A program made the translations under genes and the position numbers. Shown here piece by piece: positions 9,487 through 17,744 of a stretch of 64,000 nucleotides of DNA. This DNA comes from Paraburkholderia sp. FT54 (GTDB lineage Bacteria > Pseudomonadota > Gammaproteobacteria > Burkholderiales > Burkholderiaceae). Where the stretch lies: positions 1,860,001 to 1,924,000 of the forward strand of contig NZ_CP134195.1 in NCBI RefSeq assembly GCF_031585635.1, in the 5' to 3' direction. Every line of letters starts with the position of its first letter. The stretch's first letter is position 1. The notes under the pieces are model-generated. The model ran no database searches and was not told where the DNA came from. It was given only the letters and a program-made list of their open reading frames with translations.

Positions 9487-9511
9487 TGTCCAACTTTGCG
9501 GGGTCAGTTCA
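9487..9511 (-). repeat. Right inverted repeat of the IS element
   Basis: Reads TGAACTG...AAAGTTGGACA on the minus strand. It matches the left end at 21 of 25 positions, with mismatches at positions 8, 9, 13 and 14. Confidence 0.85.
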
Positions 9512-9575
9512 CGGCCGCCGTTTTTTATGGGCCCCGGCGACGCAAGCTATCGCGCATCGAGAGCAGGGCGCATGC

Positions 9576-9797
9576 TCACGCCACGACGATCTCGGTTCCC
9601 AACGCATGTAGCAGATCGCGCAGCGTCTCGGCCTGCACCATTTTCGCGTCACTGCGTAAATGAATCTGTAGCGCTCGCCCGGCGATTCCGTCGACGGGTT
9701 GCGCGAGCCATAACTCCACCGCGAGGCCGAGTCCTTCAGGCTGGTTGACGACGACCGGTTCGATCACGCGCGGCTTGAAACAGGCACTGTCCGACAT
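9576..9797 (-). CDS. Small conserved-looking hypothetical protein (73 aa)
   Basis: Not recognised. It is supported by a good Shine-Dalgarno GAGGTGA 6-12 bp before ATG and by normal codon bias. The protein is soluble, with no signal or membrane segment; it has a hydrophobic VELWLAQPVDGIAGRALQIHLRSDAKMVQAETLRDLL core. Lone gene in opposite orientation to the IS element; the GT2 gene ends 146 bp upstream of its start. Confidence 0.7.
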   Translation of the reverse strand: MSDSACFKPRVIEPVVVNQPEGLGLAVELWLAQPVDGIAGRALQIHLRSDAKMVQAETLRDLLHALGTEIVVA

Positions 9798-9943
9798 GGC
9801 GAGTCACCTCAGGGCTGGTGAAGGTTCGCCTTTATCGTAATCAGCCCGCCCGGCCGCACCAAGCAACAAATACGCGTCTGCTTAGCAGCGCATGCTTAGC
9901 AGAAAACACGCTTATCGCTCGGGAACTTGTCGGTGCCGTCGCG

Positions 9944-11017
9944 TCAGACTGGCTCCGAACGATCGCTCACCAGTTCGGAGACGAGATCCTTCACCACGGC
10001 GGCCGGATCCGCGGCAACAACGGGCGCGGCCGCCACCGCGGCAACCGCGGCCGCCTGCTGACGCGCGCTCAGCGCCCCGCGCGCAAGCATCAGGAGATGA
10101 TAGTAAAGCCGCGCGCTCAAACCGTAGTGGTAGGCGAACAGATGGGCGAAGGCGACCTTGAAGCCGGCGCGCGACTGACGATTCTTCGCGTGAACCGACA
10201 CTACGATCGGCGCGAGACGGCGCAATGCCAGCCTGCGCGACGGTTCCAGTTGCGCGGGCAGCTTCAATGCCTTGACGAACGCATACGCGCTCACCGTCGC
10301 GGCGACCGCCGTACCGCGCGTGCTGTGCGAGATCGAGCTTGCCGTCTTTCGATACACCGAGACATAGTCGTGCAGATAGAACACCTCGCGCGCCGCGAGA
10401 CAGAGTTCGGTGCCGAACACGAAGTCGCAGCACACGCCGTATTCTTCCTTGTAGCCGATCCGTTTCACGAGTTCGGCGTTGGCCATCCAGCCGTTGTTCG
10501 GGAACATCTGGATCAGACCGGTTCTGCCCGGCAGGGACTGCAGGCCTTCGGCATCTTTCGTGCGCTGAAATGCGATATTCAGTTTCGCACTTGCCGCGAA
10601 GTCGATGGCGCCGCCATGACCGGCTTCGTACTGGTCGCCGAATGCCGCGTCGAGTCGTGGATGAAGCGTCCATAGCGACACGAGCTTTTCGACGCCGTCC
10701 GTGGTGAGCAGATCGTCGTCGTGGATCAGCAGAATCTTGTCGCCGCTCGCGCGCCGGAACAGGCTCGCGACATTGCGCGCCTGGCCGAGGGACGGCTGAT
10801 TCCTCGTATAGCGCACGCGCGGCTCCTGCGCGTAACGTGCTGCGATCAACTTCGCGGTGCGCGCGTCCTTCGAATCGTCGCCGATCACGATCTCCAGATC
10901 GCCGTAGCTTTGTGCCAGGCACGAGTCGATGCACGTTGCGATCAGTTCAGGACGATCGCAAGTCGGCACACAGATGGAGACTTTCGGGCGTAAAGAGAGA
11001 GCCGAGGAGATGGACAT
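9944..11017 (-). CDS. Glycosyltransferase family 2
   Basis: 357 residues. The GT-A fold is obvious: VSICVPTCDRPELIATCIDSCLAQSY at residues 13-38, IGDDSKD at 45-51, and the nucleotide-sugar/metal motif HDDD at 99-102. No membrane segment except mildly hydrophobic alanine-rich C-terminal stretches (VAAVAAAPVVAADPAAVV). Such enzymes transfer a sugar from a nucleotide donor to a surface polysaccharide or lipid acceptor in the cytoplasm. It stands alone, without polysaccharide genes nearby, so donor and acceptor are unknown. Confidence 0.85.
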   Translation of the reverse strand: MSISSALSLRPKVSICVPTCDRPELIATCIDSCLAQSYGDLEIVIGDDSKDARTAKLIAARYAQEPRVRYTRNQPSLGQARNVASLFRRASGDKILLIHDDDLLTTDGVEKLVSLWTLHPRLDAAFGDQYEAGHGGAIDFAASAKLNIAFQRTKDAEGLQSLPGRTGLIQMFPNNGWMANAELVKRIGYKEEYGVCCDFVFGTELCLAAREVFYLHDYVSVYRKTASSISHSTRGTAVAATVSAYAFVKALKLPAQLEPSRRLALRRLAPIVVSVHAKNRQSRAGFKVAFAHLFAYHYGLSARLYYHLLMLARGALSARQQAAAVAAVAAAPVVAADPAAVVKDLVSELVSDRSEPV

Positions 11018-11229
11018 GAGCGTCGCCTTTGTTATCTGTTGAGGGGCGGCAGCCGGTCCGCTTGGCGCACACGTCGCTGCAAGCAGAAAAGTAGTCCATC
11101 ACGTCGGAAAAATAATCGGTAAAAATTAGGAAGAAATGTTTGGCTTATGAAAGGCAGTAGAAGGGAAAAATTTATGCGGCTTCACCGCGGAAATGCAGCA
11201 AAGCCGCTCCTGGTCTGGCGTTTAATATT

Positions 11230-11418
11230 TCAACCGACCGGCGGCTCGCCCTCGCCGGGTTTTTTACCGGGACGGTCCGAAGGTGACTGATCGCGTCCTT
11301 CGTCGTCGCGTTCGGGCAGCTTGCTCTTCTCGTTGTCGCTATGAACGGCAGGTTGCGGATGTTCGATATCGGCCGGCTTGTGCTTGTCCTTGGCGTTCTC
11401 TTTGGTTTCGCTCATGTC
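11230..11418 (-). CDS. Small hydrophilic, probably disordered protein (62 aa)
   Basis: The protein begins MSETKENAKDKHKP and consists almost wholly of charged and polar residues plus proline and glycine (ending GEGEPPVG); no hydrophobic core is visible, so it is likely intrinsically disordered. AGGGAGAGGGAC immediately before the ATG gives a strong ribosome site. Frames that continue further upstream lack such a site and were not used. It resembles stress-associated hydrophilic proteins in composition only; function unknown. Confidence 0.7.
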   Translation of the reverse strand, partial: DMSETKENAKDKHKPADIEHPQPAVHSDNEKSKLPERDDEGRDQSPSDRPGKKPGEGEPPVG

Positions 11419-11685
11419 CCTCTCCCTGGTTGGATGACATCTCTGCTGCAGCAAGCCGCAGGCCCGGCCTCGCGATTTGGCGGCTGGCGAGGGAGCATGT
11501 CGCGCCAGCAGGTATCGCATCTGCACCTGAGCAGTGCCGGCACGCATTGCCTGAGTGCAACCGCACATCCCAACGCCGTCGCTCCGATGCGTTGAAACGC
11601 CCGACAGGGCGCGTGGCATGCTGCTTTCGCAGTAACTGGCACAACATTCGCTTAAAGGACAATCAGAGTAGAAGCGGCTAGCGAG

Positions 11686-11784
11686 CCGGCATGTCATGCC
11701 GGTCATCGTGGGGCATTGCTCTTGGGGCGCATCGTGCGCCCACGTCGAAGCAGTTCGGCGTTTGAACGGAACCGTCCGGTTCCG
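11686..11784. promoter_or_regulatory. Three perfect inverted repeats upstream of the Rieske/ABC operon
   Basis: CCGGCATG-t-CATGCCGG (11686-11702), GGGCGCA-tcg-TGCGCCC (11725-11741) and CGGAACCG-tc-CGGTTCCG (11767-11784) stand within 100 bp in an otherwise gene-free stretch (11419-12023). Their density suggests operators or a structured leader for the operon that starts at 12024. No regulator gene is adjacent. Confidence 0.5.
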
Positions 11785-12023
11785 CCAACAAGGAGCGTGC
11801 AATGCAGTTGCCCCAAATGTTCACCCAACTGTTGTACGTCACCGCGATCACACGCGCCGATCTGCGCATGCGTTTGCATGTTCTCGTGCGCTCGTGCATG
11901 CCTGCACGTCGTATCGATTCCGCTCGCGCCCATCGCCGCAATCTTGTCGTCCATTCCTTGAACGACGTTCAGCCTTGCCTTGCCACAATCCCAACCCTTC
12001 TCACGTTCACACGGAGTTCAGTC

Positions 12024-13046
12024 ATGCGCGTTTTGCATCTTCTCTCCCGGCTCGCAGTGTCCGCCCGTTCATTCGCGACGCGCACCGCTGGTGCGGCCGC
12101 ACTAACCGGCGCCGCGTTCGCCGCGCCGCTGGCGCACGCCGACGACCACGTGACCTTGCTGACCAGCTGGTACGCGCAAGCCGAGCACGGCGGTTTTTAT
12201 CAAGCCGTCGCGACTGGCATCTACAAGAAGCACGGGCTCGATGTCACGATCAGGATGGGCGGTCCGCAAGTCAACGGCATGCAGTTGCTGGCCGGCGGCC
12301 AGGCGGATTTCCTGCTCGGCTACGACTTCCAGGTGCTTTCGAGCGTGGAGGCCGGCATTCCCGTCACCACGGTGGCCGCCGCGTTCCAGTACGACCCGCA
12401 AGGCATGATGACCCACGCCGACGTGACCAGTCTCGCTGGTTTGAAGAACAAGACGATCCTCGTCGCCGGTTCGGGCCGCACGACGTGGTGGCCGTGGCTG
12501 AAGGCGAAGTACGGCTACACCGAAGCGCAAGCGCGTCCGTACACCTTCAACCTGCAACCGTTCTTTGCCGATCCGAACGTGGCGATGCAGGCGTATCCGT
12601 CGTCGGAAACGTTCCAGGCGGAGCAGGCTCATGCCAACGCACACTTCTTCCTGTTCGCTGACGACGGCTATCCGCCGTACAACTCGACGATCGTCACGAT
12701 GCGCGACACGATGAAGAGCAAGCCGGACGTGGTGGCGCGTTTCGTGAAGGCATCGATGGAAGGGTGGAAGAGCTATCTGAACGATCCCGCGCCGGGCAAT
12801 GCGCTCATCAAGAAAGACAACCCGCAGATGGGCGACGCGCAACTCGCCTACGGCGTCGCGCAACTGAAGAAGCTCAAGCTCGTGACCGGCGGCGATGCGG
12901 TTACGCAAGGCATCGGCACGATGACCGACGCCCGCTGGAAGAAGACCTTCGACTATATGGTCGACGCGAGGCTCCTCAAGCCCGCCACCGACTATCACGC
13001 GGCCTACACGCTGCAATTCATACAGAACGCGAAAGTGATGCCTTGA
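12024..13046 (+). CDS. ABC transporter substrate-binding protein (NMT1/THI5-SsuA type)
   Basis: 340 residues from this ATG (GGAG 8 bp upstream). The N-terminus is a signal peptide ending ...AAPLAHA|DD at about residue 38. The mature part shows the NMT1-like pattern: TLLTSWYAQAEHGGFYQAVATGIYKKHGLDVTI, GGPQVNGMQLLAGGQADFLLGYDFQ. It captures a small substrate in the periplasm for the ATPase and permease encoded downstream. The same frame is open back to ATG 11802, which has a strong AAGGAG site; that would bury the signal peptide, so I prefer 12024. First gene of a five-gene operon with the Rieske oxygenase, ATPase, permease and amidohydrolase. Confidence 0.9.
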   Translation: MRVLHLLSRLAVSARSFATRTAGAAALTGAAFAAPLAHADDHVTLLTSWYAQAEHGGFYQAVATGIYKKHGLDVTIRMGGPQVNGMQLLAGGQADFLLGYDFQVLSSVEAGIPVTTVAAAFQYDPQGMMTHADVTSLAGLKNKTILVAGSGRTTWWPWLKAKYGYTEAQARPYTFNLQPFFADPNVAMQAYPSSETFQAEQAHANAHFFLFADDGYPPYNSTIVTMRDTMKSKPDVVARFVKASMEGWKSYLNDPAPGNALIKKDNPQMGDAQLAYGVAQLKKLKLVTGGDAVTQGIGTMTDARWKKTFDYMVDARLLKPATDYHAAYTLQFIQNAKVMP

Positions 13047-13127
13047 GGCGAGTTCTCGACCCGCAATCGCACAATCACAATCACATTCACGCCTGAACGC
13101 CTGCACGCCTGAAAGAAGGAGCATCAC

Positions 13128-14174
13128 ATGCTGGTCACCCGTCAAAACGTCCTGCGCCGCTTCTGGTACGCCATCATGCCGATGACGCAACTCGATGCCG
13201 GCCCGCAGCCGTTCACCTTGCTCGGCGAACCGATCGTGTTATGGAAGGGCGCGGGCGGCAAGCCGCACGCGTTGCGCGATCGCTGCTGTCACCGCACCGC
13301 GAAACTGTCGAAGGGATTCGTCGACAGCGACGGCAATATCGCCTGCGGCTATCACGGCTGGACCTACGACTGCTCGGGTCAGTGCGTGAAGATTCCGCAG
13401 AACGGCGGCGGGGCGATTCCGTCGCGCGCCGTGGTGCCGTCGTATCGCTGTGAAGAGCGCTACGACTACGCGTGGGTCGCGCTCGACGATCCGTTGCAGC
13501 CTATCCCCGAGTTTCCTGAAGACGGCGCGCCCGGCTATCGCCGCATCCTGCAGTTCTACGAGCGTTGGGAAACCAGTCCGCTGCGCATGATGGAGAACTC
13601 GTTCGACAACTCGCATTTCAGCTTCGTGCACAAAGGCAACTTCGGCCTGTTCGACAACCCGCAGCCGTCGAAGTATGAATTCCGTCCGCATGAATGGGGC
13701 TTCGAAGCCGAGACGCATGTGCCCGTGCGCAATCCGCCGGCGAGCTATCGCATCACCGGCACGACCGCGGAAGTCACCGAGCGCCATCTGATCAACCGCT
13801 GGTTCATGCCGTTCGCGCGGCGCTTCGGCTGCGTGTATCCGGCGAGCGGTATTCACCACATCATCTACAACTGCGCGACGCCGATCGACGACCGCACGCT
13901 GATGCTGTCGCAATGGCTCTATCGCAACGACAGCGAAGACGCCTGCTCGACGCAGGAGCTGATCGACTGGGATCGCCCGATCACCGACGAAGACCGCGAC
14001 ATTCTCGAGGCCACGGACTACGACGCGTGCATCGACGTGCGCCGTCAGCAGGAATGTCATATGGAATCGGATCAGCCCGGCCTGCTGATGCGACGCATGC
14101 TGCTCAAGCTGCTGAACGATCACGGCGAGTCCGAAGTATTTCGCGAAGTATTGCCCATTCACGCGGAGCAATGA
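13128..14174 (+). CDS. Rieske [2Fe-2S] non-haem iron oxygenase, VanA-like
   Basis: 348 residues. Rieske cluster ligands are C53-x-H55 and C73-x2-H76 (CCHR ... CGYHGW). The catalytic domain has the mononuclear-iron motif ENSFDNSHFSFVH with D160, H163 and H168. The length and single-subunit form fit VanA/dicamba-O-demethylase-type enzymes that hydroxylate or demethylate ring compounds; they need a separate reductase, which is not encoded nearby. GAAGGAG precedes the ATG; the stop overlaps the ATPase start (ATGA). Encoded within an uptake operon and followed by an amidohydrolase, so the substrate is probably an imported N-heterocycle or methylated aromatic (inference). Confidence 0.92.
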   Translation: MLVTRQNVLRRFWYAIMPMTQLDAGPQPFTLLGEPIVLWKGAGGKPHALRDRCCHRTAKLSKGFVDSDGNIACGYHGWTYDCSGQCVKIPQNGGGAIPSRAVVPSYRCEERYDYAWVALDDPLQPIPEFPEDGAPGYRRILQFYERWETSPLRMMENSFDNSHFSFVHKGNFGLFDNPQPSKYEFRPHEWGFEAETHVPVRNPPASYRITGTTAEVTERHLINRWFMPFARRFGCVYPASGIHHIIYNCATPIDDRTLMLSQWLYRNDSEDACSTQELIDWDRPITDEDRDILEATDYDACIDVRRQQECHMESDQPGLLMRRMLLKLLNDHGESEVFREVLPIHAEQ

Positions 14175-15010
14175 TCATGGCGCCGACTGAAGCCTTGACG
14201 TCCTACGCCGCCGCGCCGTTGCTGTCGGCGCAACGCGTCGACAAGCGCTATCCCAACGGCACGATCGCGCTGGAAGACGTGCGCCTTGCCATCGAACCCG
14301 GCGAGTTCGTTTCGCTACTCGGGCCGTCGGGTTGCGGCAAGAGCACGTTGCTGAAAATGTTCGCCGGCATCGAAACGCCGACGCATGGCCACATGCGCTG
14401 GTGGGGCCAGCCGTTCGCCACGGTCGGCTCGCCGGGGCGGCGCATGTCGATGGTGTTTCAGGAAGCGACGCTGATGCCATGGGCGACGGTGGCCGATAAC
14501 GTACGCCTGCCGCTCGATCTCGCGCATGTGCCGCGCCGCGAAGCCGACGCCCGTGTGGCCGACGCGCTCGACGGCGTGGGACTCGCGAGATTCGGCAAGG
14601 TGCTGCCGCGCGAATTGTCGGGCGGCATGCAGATGCGCGCGTCGCTGGCGCGCGCGCTCGTGACCGAGCCGGATCTGCTGCTGCTCGACGAGCCGTTCGG
14701 TGCGCTCGACGAATTCACCCGCAACCGCCTCGATAGCGATTTACGCGCGCTGTGGCAACGGCGCGGCATGACGGTGGTGTTCGTCACGCACAGCATTTAC
14801 GAGGCGGTGTATCTGTCGAGCCGGGTGTTCGTGATGCAGGCGCGGCCGGGCCGCGTCATCGCCGAGCTGCAGATAGGCGGTCCGCTCGAACGCGCTGACG
14901 CCTATCGCGTCAGCGAGCCGTTCATGCAGCATTGCAGGACGCTCTCGGAGTTGATCACCGATGCGCATCGCGCGTCGTTCGCGAACGAAGAAACAGGAGT
15001 GCAATCATGA
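14171..15010 (+). CDS. ABC transporter ATP-binding protein (nitrate/sulfonate/taurine type)
   Basis: 279 residues with Walker A GPSGCGKST (51-59), Q-loop VFQEATLMPW, signature LSGGM (149-153), Walker B LLLLDEP (169-175) and H-loop VFVTHS. Energises import by the neighbouring permease. The start ATG overlaps the Rieske stop by 4 bp and its own stop overlaps the permease start by 4 bp, so the three genes are translationally coupled. A second ATG follows at codon 3. Confidence 0.95.
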   Translation: MIMAPTEALTSYAAAPLLSAQRVDKRYPNGTIALEDVRLAIEPGEFVSLLGPSGCGKSTLLKMFAGIETPTHGHMRWWGQPFATVGSPGRRMSMVFQEATLMPWATVADNVRLPLDLAHVPRREADARVADALDGVGLARFGKVLPRELSGGMQMRASLARALVTEPDLLLLDEPFGALDEFTRNRLDSDLRALWQRRGMTVVFVTHSIYEAVYLSSRVFVMQARPGRVIAELQIGGPLERADAYRVSEPFMQHCRTLSELITDAHRASFANEETGVQS

Positions 15011-15894
15011 CAGGCGAAGTGCTTGCGGGTCATTCGAGCAACGCCGGGCGAGGCGCGGGGGCTGCGTCTTCGACAGCGGTTGCCACAGCGGCTGCAATGC
15101 CCACGCGTCAGCCGTGGTTGCAACGCCCCGGCATGATGAAGGCGCTGGCGCCGTGGGTCGTCGGCGTGGTGGTGCTGGTGTTGTGGCAGAGCGCGTGCGT
15201 GCTGATGAAGGTGCCCGCGTATCTGGTGCCGTCGCCCTCGGCGATCGTGAGCGAGCTGGTGCAGGATGCGCCGTTGCTGTTCGGCAGCCTGCTCGCCACC
15301 TTGAAGATCACCTTGCTGGCGTTCGCGCTGGCCACGGTGCTGGGTGTCGCGATCGCGTTGCTGTTCGTGCAGAGTCCGCTGATCGAGGCGAGCCTGTTTC
15401 CTTATGCGATTCTGTTGCAGGTCACGCCGGTCGTGGCGATCGCGCCGCTCATCATCATCTGGGTCAAGGATATGACCGTCGCGCTGGTCCTGTGCGCGAC
15501 GCTGGTCGCCTTGTTCCCGATCATCTCGAACACGGCGCTCGGCTTGCGCAGCGTGAACCCCGGCTTGGTCAACCTCTTCAGGATCAACCGCGCGAGCCGC
15601 TGGCAGACGTTGGTGCGTCTGCGGATTCCGAGCGCGTTGCCGTATTTCTTCGGCGGCTTGCGGATTTCGAGCGGCTTGTCGCTGATCGGCGCGGTGGTGG
15701 CGGAGTTCGTCGCCGGCACGGGCGGCAGTGGCGCGGGGCTCGCGTATCAGATCTTGCAGGCGGGTTTTCAGTTGAACATTCCGCGTCTTTTCGCGGCGTT
15801 GCTGCTGATCACCGTGACGGGCGTCGTGCTGTTCGCCATGACGGCGTGGGTGTCGCGCGTCGGCTTACGCGGCTGGCACGACAGCCAACTTTGA
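15007..15894 (+). CDS. ABC transporter permease (SsuC/TauC type)
   Basis: 295 residues: a cytoplasmic alanine/serine-rich N-terminus of about 45 residues, then about six membrane helices. The EAA loop region is recognisable around NLFRINRASRWQTLVRLRIPSALPYFFGGLRISSGLSLIGAVVAEF. It forms the inner-membrane channel for the binding protein at 12024. Coupled by an ATGA overlap to the ATPase. GGAG lies upstream of the start. Confidence 0.94.
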   Translation: MTGEVLAGHSSNAGRGAGAASSTAVATAAAMPTRQPWLQRPGMMKALAPWVVGVVVLVLWQSACVLMKVPAYLVPSPSAIVSELVQDAPLLFGSLLATLKITLLAFALATVLGVAIALLFVQSPLIEASLFPYAILLQVTPVVAIAPLIIIWVKDMTVALVLCATLVALFPIISNTALGLRSVNPGLVNLFRINRASRWQTLVRLRIPSALPYFFGGLRISSGLSLIGAVVAEFVAGTGGSGAGLAYQILQAGFQLNIPRLFAALLLITVTGVVLFAMTAWVSRVGLRGWHDSQL

Positions 15895-15901
15895 ATTCAC
15901 C

Positions 15902-17359
15902 ATGCGCGACCCCATGACGACACAGCCAACGACACCTTCCACGCTGATCCGCAACGCGGCGGCGATCATGACCGGCGGCCGCGGTTCAGCCGACGATCCC
16001 GCGCGCGCGAACGGTTCCGACATCCGCATCGCCGGCGACACGATCGAAGCGATCGGCACGCTCACGCCACGGCCGGGCGAGACGATCGTCGACGCCACCG
16101 ATTGCGTGATCTATCCGGCGTGGGTCAACACGCACCACCATCTGTTCCAGTCGCTGCTCAAAGGCGACCCGGCCGGACTGGATGCCACGCTCACGCCGTG
16201 GCTCGCCGCGACGCCGTATCGCTTTCGCGCGCTGTTCGACGAACGGCGCTTCCGGCTCGCCGCGCGCATCGGCCTGATCGAACTGGCGCGTTCAGGCTGC
16301 GCGACCGTGGCGGATCACAACTACGTGTACTACCCGAACATGCCGTTCGACAGTTCGGCGATCCTCTTCGAAGAGGCGGACAAACTCGGCTTGCGCTTCG
16401 TGTTGCTGCGCGGCGGCGCCACGCAGACGCGCCAGCTCGAAGCCGAATTGCCGAGCGCGTTGCGGCCTGAAACGCTCGACGCCTACGTTGCCGATATCGA
16501 ACGCCTGGCTGCCCGTTACCAGGACGCGTCGCCGCGCGCGATGCGGCGCGTCGTGATGGCGCCGACCACCGTGCTGTATTCGATTTCCCCCGCCGAGATA
16601 CGCGCGACGGCGGCGGTGGCGCGCCGTCTCGGTCTGCGTTTGCATAGCCATCTCTCGGAGACGGTGGGCTATCAGGACAGTGCGCACGCGATGTACCGGC
16701 AGTCGCCGGTGGCGTTTTGCGGCGACCACGACTGGCTCGGCAATGACGTCTGGTACGCGCATCTCGTCAAGGTCGATGCCGACGAGATCGCGCTGCTCGC
16801 GCAAACCGGCACGGGCGTCGCCCACTGTCCGCAGAGCAATGGGCGGCTGGGCAGCGGCATCTGTCCGGTGCGCGAGATGGCCGATGCGGGCGTGCCCGTA
16901 TCGATTGGCGTCGACGGCGCGGCGTCGAACGAGGCCGCCGACATGATCTCCGAAGTGCACATGACGTGGCTCGCGCAGCGCGCGCGGCGCGGCATGATGG
17001 CGCAGCCCGCGTTTCGCGGCGGCAGCTTCGAAGGTGGCGCGAACGCGGCGAGCGTGGCCGATGTGATTCATTGGGGCACGGCGGGTGGCGCGCGGATCAT
17101 GGGCCTCGACGAGGTCGGCAGGATCGCGGTGGGTTTCGCCGCGGACCTCGCGGTGTACCGTCTCGACGACCCGCGATATTTCGGCCTGCACGATCCGGCG
17201 ATCGGGCCGGTTGCGTCGGGCGGAAGGCCCTCGCTGGCCGCGCTGTTTGCGGCGGGCAAACGCATCGTGTCCGATGATCGGATCGAGGGTGTCGATCTCA
17301 AGGCACTGGCCTGCGAGGCACGGGCGGCGGTCCGGGAGTTGCTGGACGAAGTGGCATGA
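15902..17359 (+). CDS. Amidohydrolase of the SsnA/AtzB/8-oxoguanine deaminase group
   Basis: 485 residues. Metal-binding amidohydrolase signatures are in place: NTHHHLFQ (H78-H80), LHSHLSE, the later AHLVKVD histidine and IGVDGAASNEAADM aspartate. The family (COG0402) removes ammonia from hydroxy- or amino-substituted purines, pyrimidines and s-triazines; the closest general match in my memory is 8-oxoguanine deaminase, but substrate cannot be proven here. A second ATG at codon 5 is possible. It starts 7 bp after the permease and is the last enzyme of the operon, so it probably deaminates the compound imported by the transporter, before or after the Rieske oxygenase acts. Confidence 0.9.
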   Translation: MRDPMTTQPTTPSTLIRNAAAIMTGGRGSADDPARANGSDIRIAGDTIEAIGTLTPRPGETIVDATDCVIYPAWVNTHHHLFQSLLKGDPAGLDATLTPWLAATPYRFRALFDERRFRLAARIGLIELARSGCATVADHNYVYYPNMPFDSSAILFEEADKLGLRFVLLRGGATQTRQLEAELPSALRPETLDAYVADIERLAARYQDASPRAMRRVVMAPTTVLYSISPAEIRATAAVARRLGLRLHSHLSETVGYQDSAHAMYRQSPVAFCGDHDWLGNDVWYAHLVKVDADEIALLAQTGTGVAHCPQSNGRLGSGICPVREMADAGVPVSIGVDGAASNEAADMISEVHMTWLAQRARRGMMAQPAFRGGSFEGGANAASVADVIHWGTAGGARIMGLDEVGRIAVGFAADLAVYRLDDPRYFGLHDPAIGPVASGGRPSLAALFAAGKRIVSDDRIEGVDLKALACEARAAVRELLDEVA

Positions 17360-17444
17360 GCGCGCGCACTTACAAACAACCCCTTGACCCCGCCCTCTAT
17401 TCAGCGCAACGTGGAAGGAGAACCCTATATCGCGGGAGTACGAA

Positions 17445-17696
17445 ATGTCCCTCAACTTCCCGAATCCAAGCCGCAGTTATGACGCCTCTCACCATTGCGT
17501 CAATTTCTGGGGCTATGACAATGCGCGCGAAATCGCTTTCGCGGTCAACCGTTCGGTGATTTCGAATCTGAGCCCGAGCGTGGGTTCCGACGAACCCGCC
17601 GTGCTCGCCGCGTTCGACCAGCATCGCGAGCAGATCCTCACGCTCGCTCGCGGCCTGTATCTCGGCGGCCCGCAAAACCGCTATACGATTTCCTGA
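17445..17696 (+). CDS. DUF1488 family protein
   Basis: 83 residues beginning MSLNFPNPSRSYDASHHCVNFWGYDNAREIAFAV, the characteristic DUF1488 opening (beta-strand-rich small protein, common in Burkholderia). GGGAG precedes the ATG by 6 bp. Soluble, no signal. Function unknown. It follows the amidohydrolase by 85 bp in the same direction but is probably an independent gene. Confidence 0.8.
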   Translation: MSLNFPNPSRSYDASHHCVNFWGYDNAREIAFAVNRSVISNLSPSVGSDEPAVLAAFDQHREQILTLARGLYLGGPQNRYTIS

Positions 17697-17744
17697 CGCA
17701 GCGCAGCGTATTCTTCTGACGCGCGGACATCGCCGAACGCGGAC

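Larger units (their letters stand above)
8063..9511 (+). mobile_element. IS3-family insertion sequence, IS150 group, complete
   Basis: A 1449-bp element with imperfect 25-bp terminal inverted repeats (21 of 25 match; both begin TGAACTG and end AAAGTTGGACA), two overlapping frames orfA and orfB, and a 3-bp target duplication CGG on each side (8060-8062 and 9512-9514). Both reading frames and both ends are intact, so it could be active. It sits between the KgtP-like gene and a T tract. Confidence 0.95.

Noticed and set aside
11802..12023. N-terminal extension of the binding protein from ATG 11802
   Set aside because: It has a strong ribosome site, but it would place a normal signal peptide 74 residues inside the protein. 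Kept as a finding, not as the gene start.
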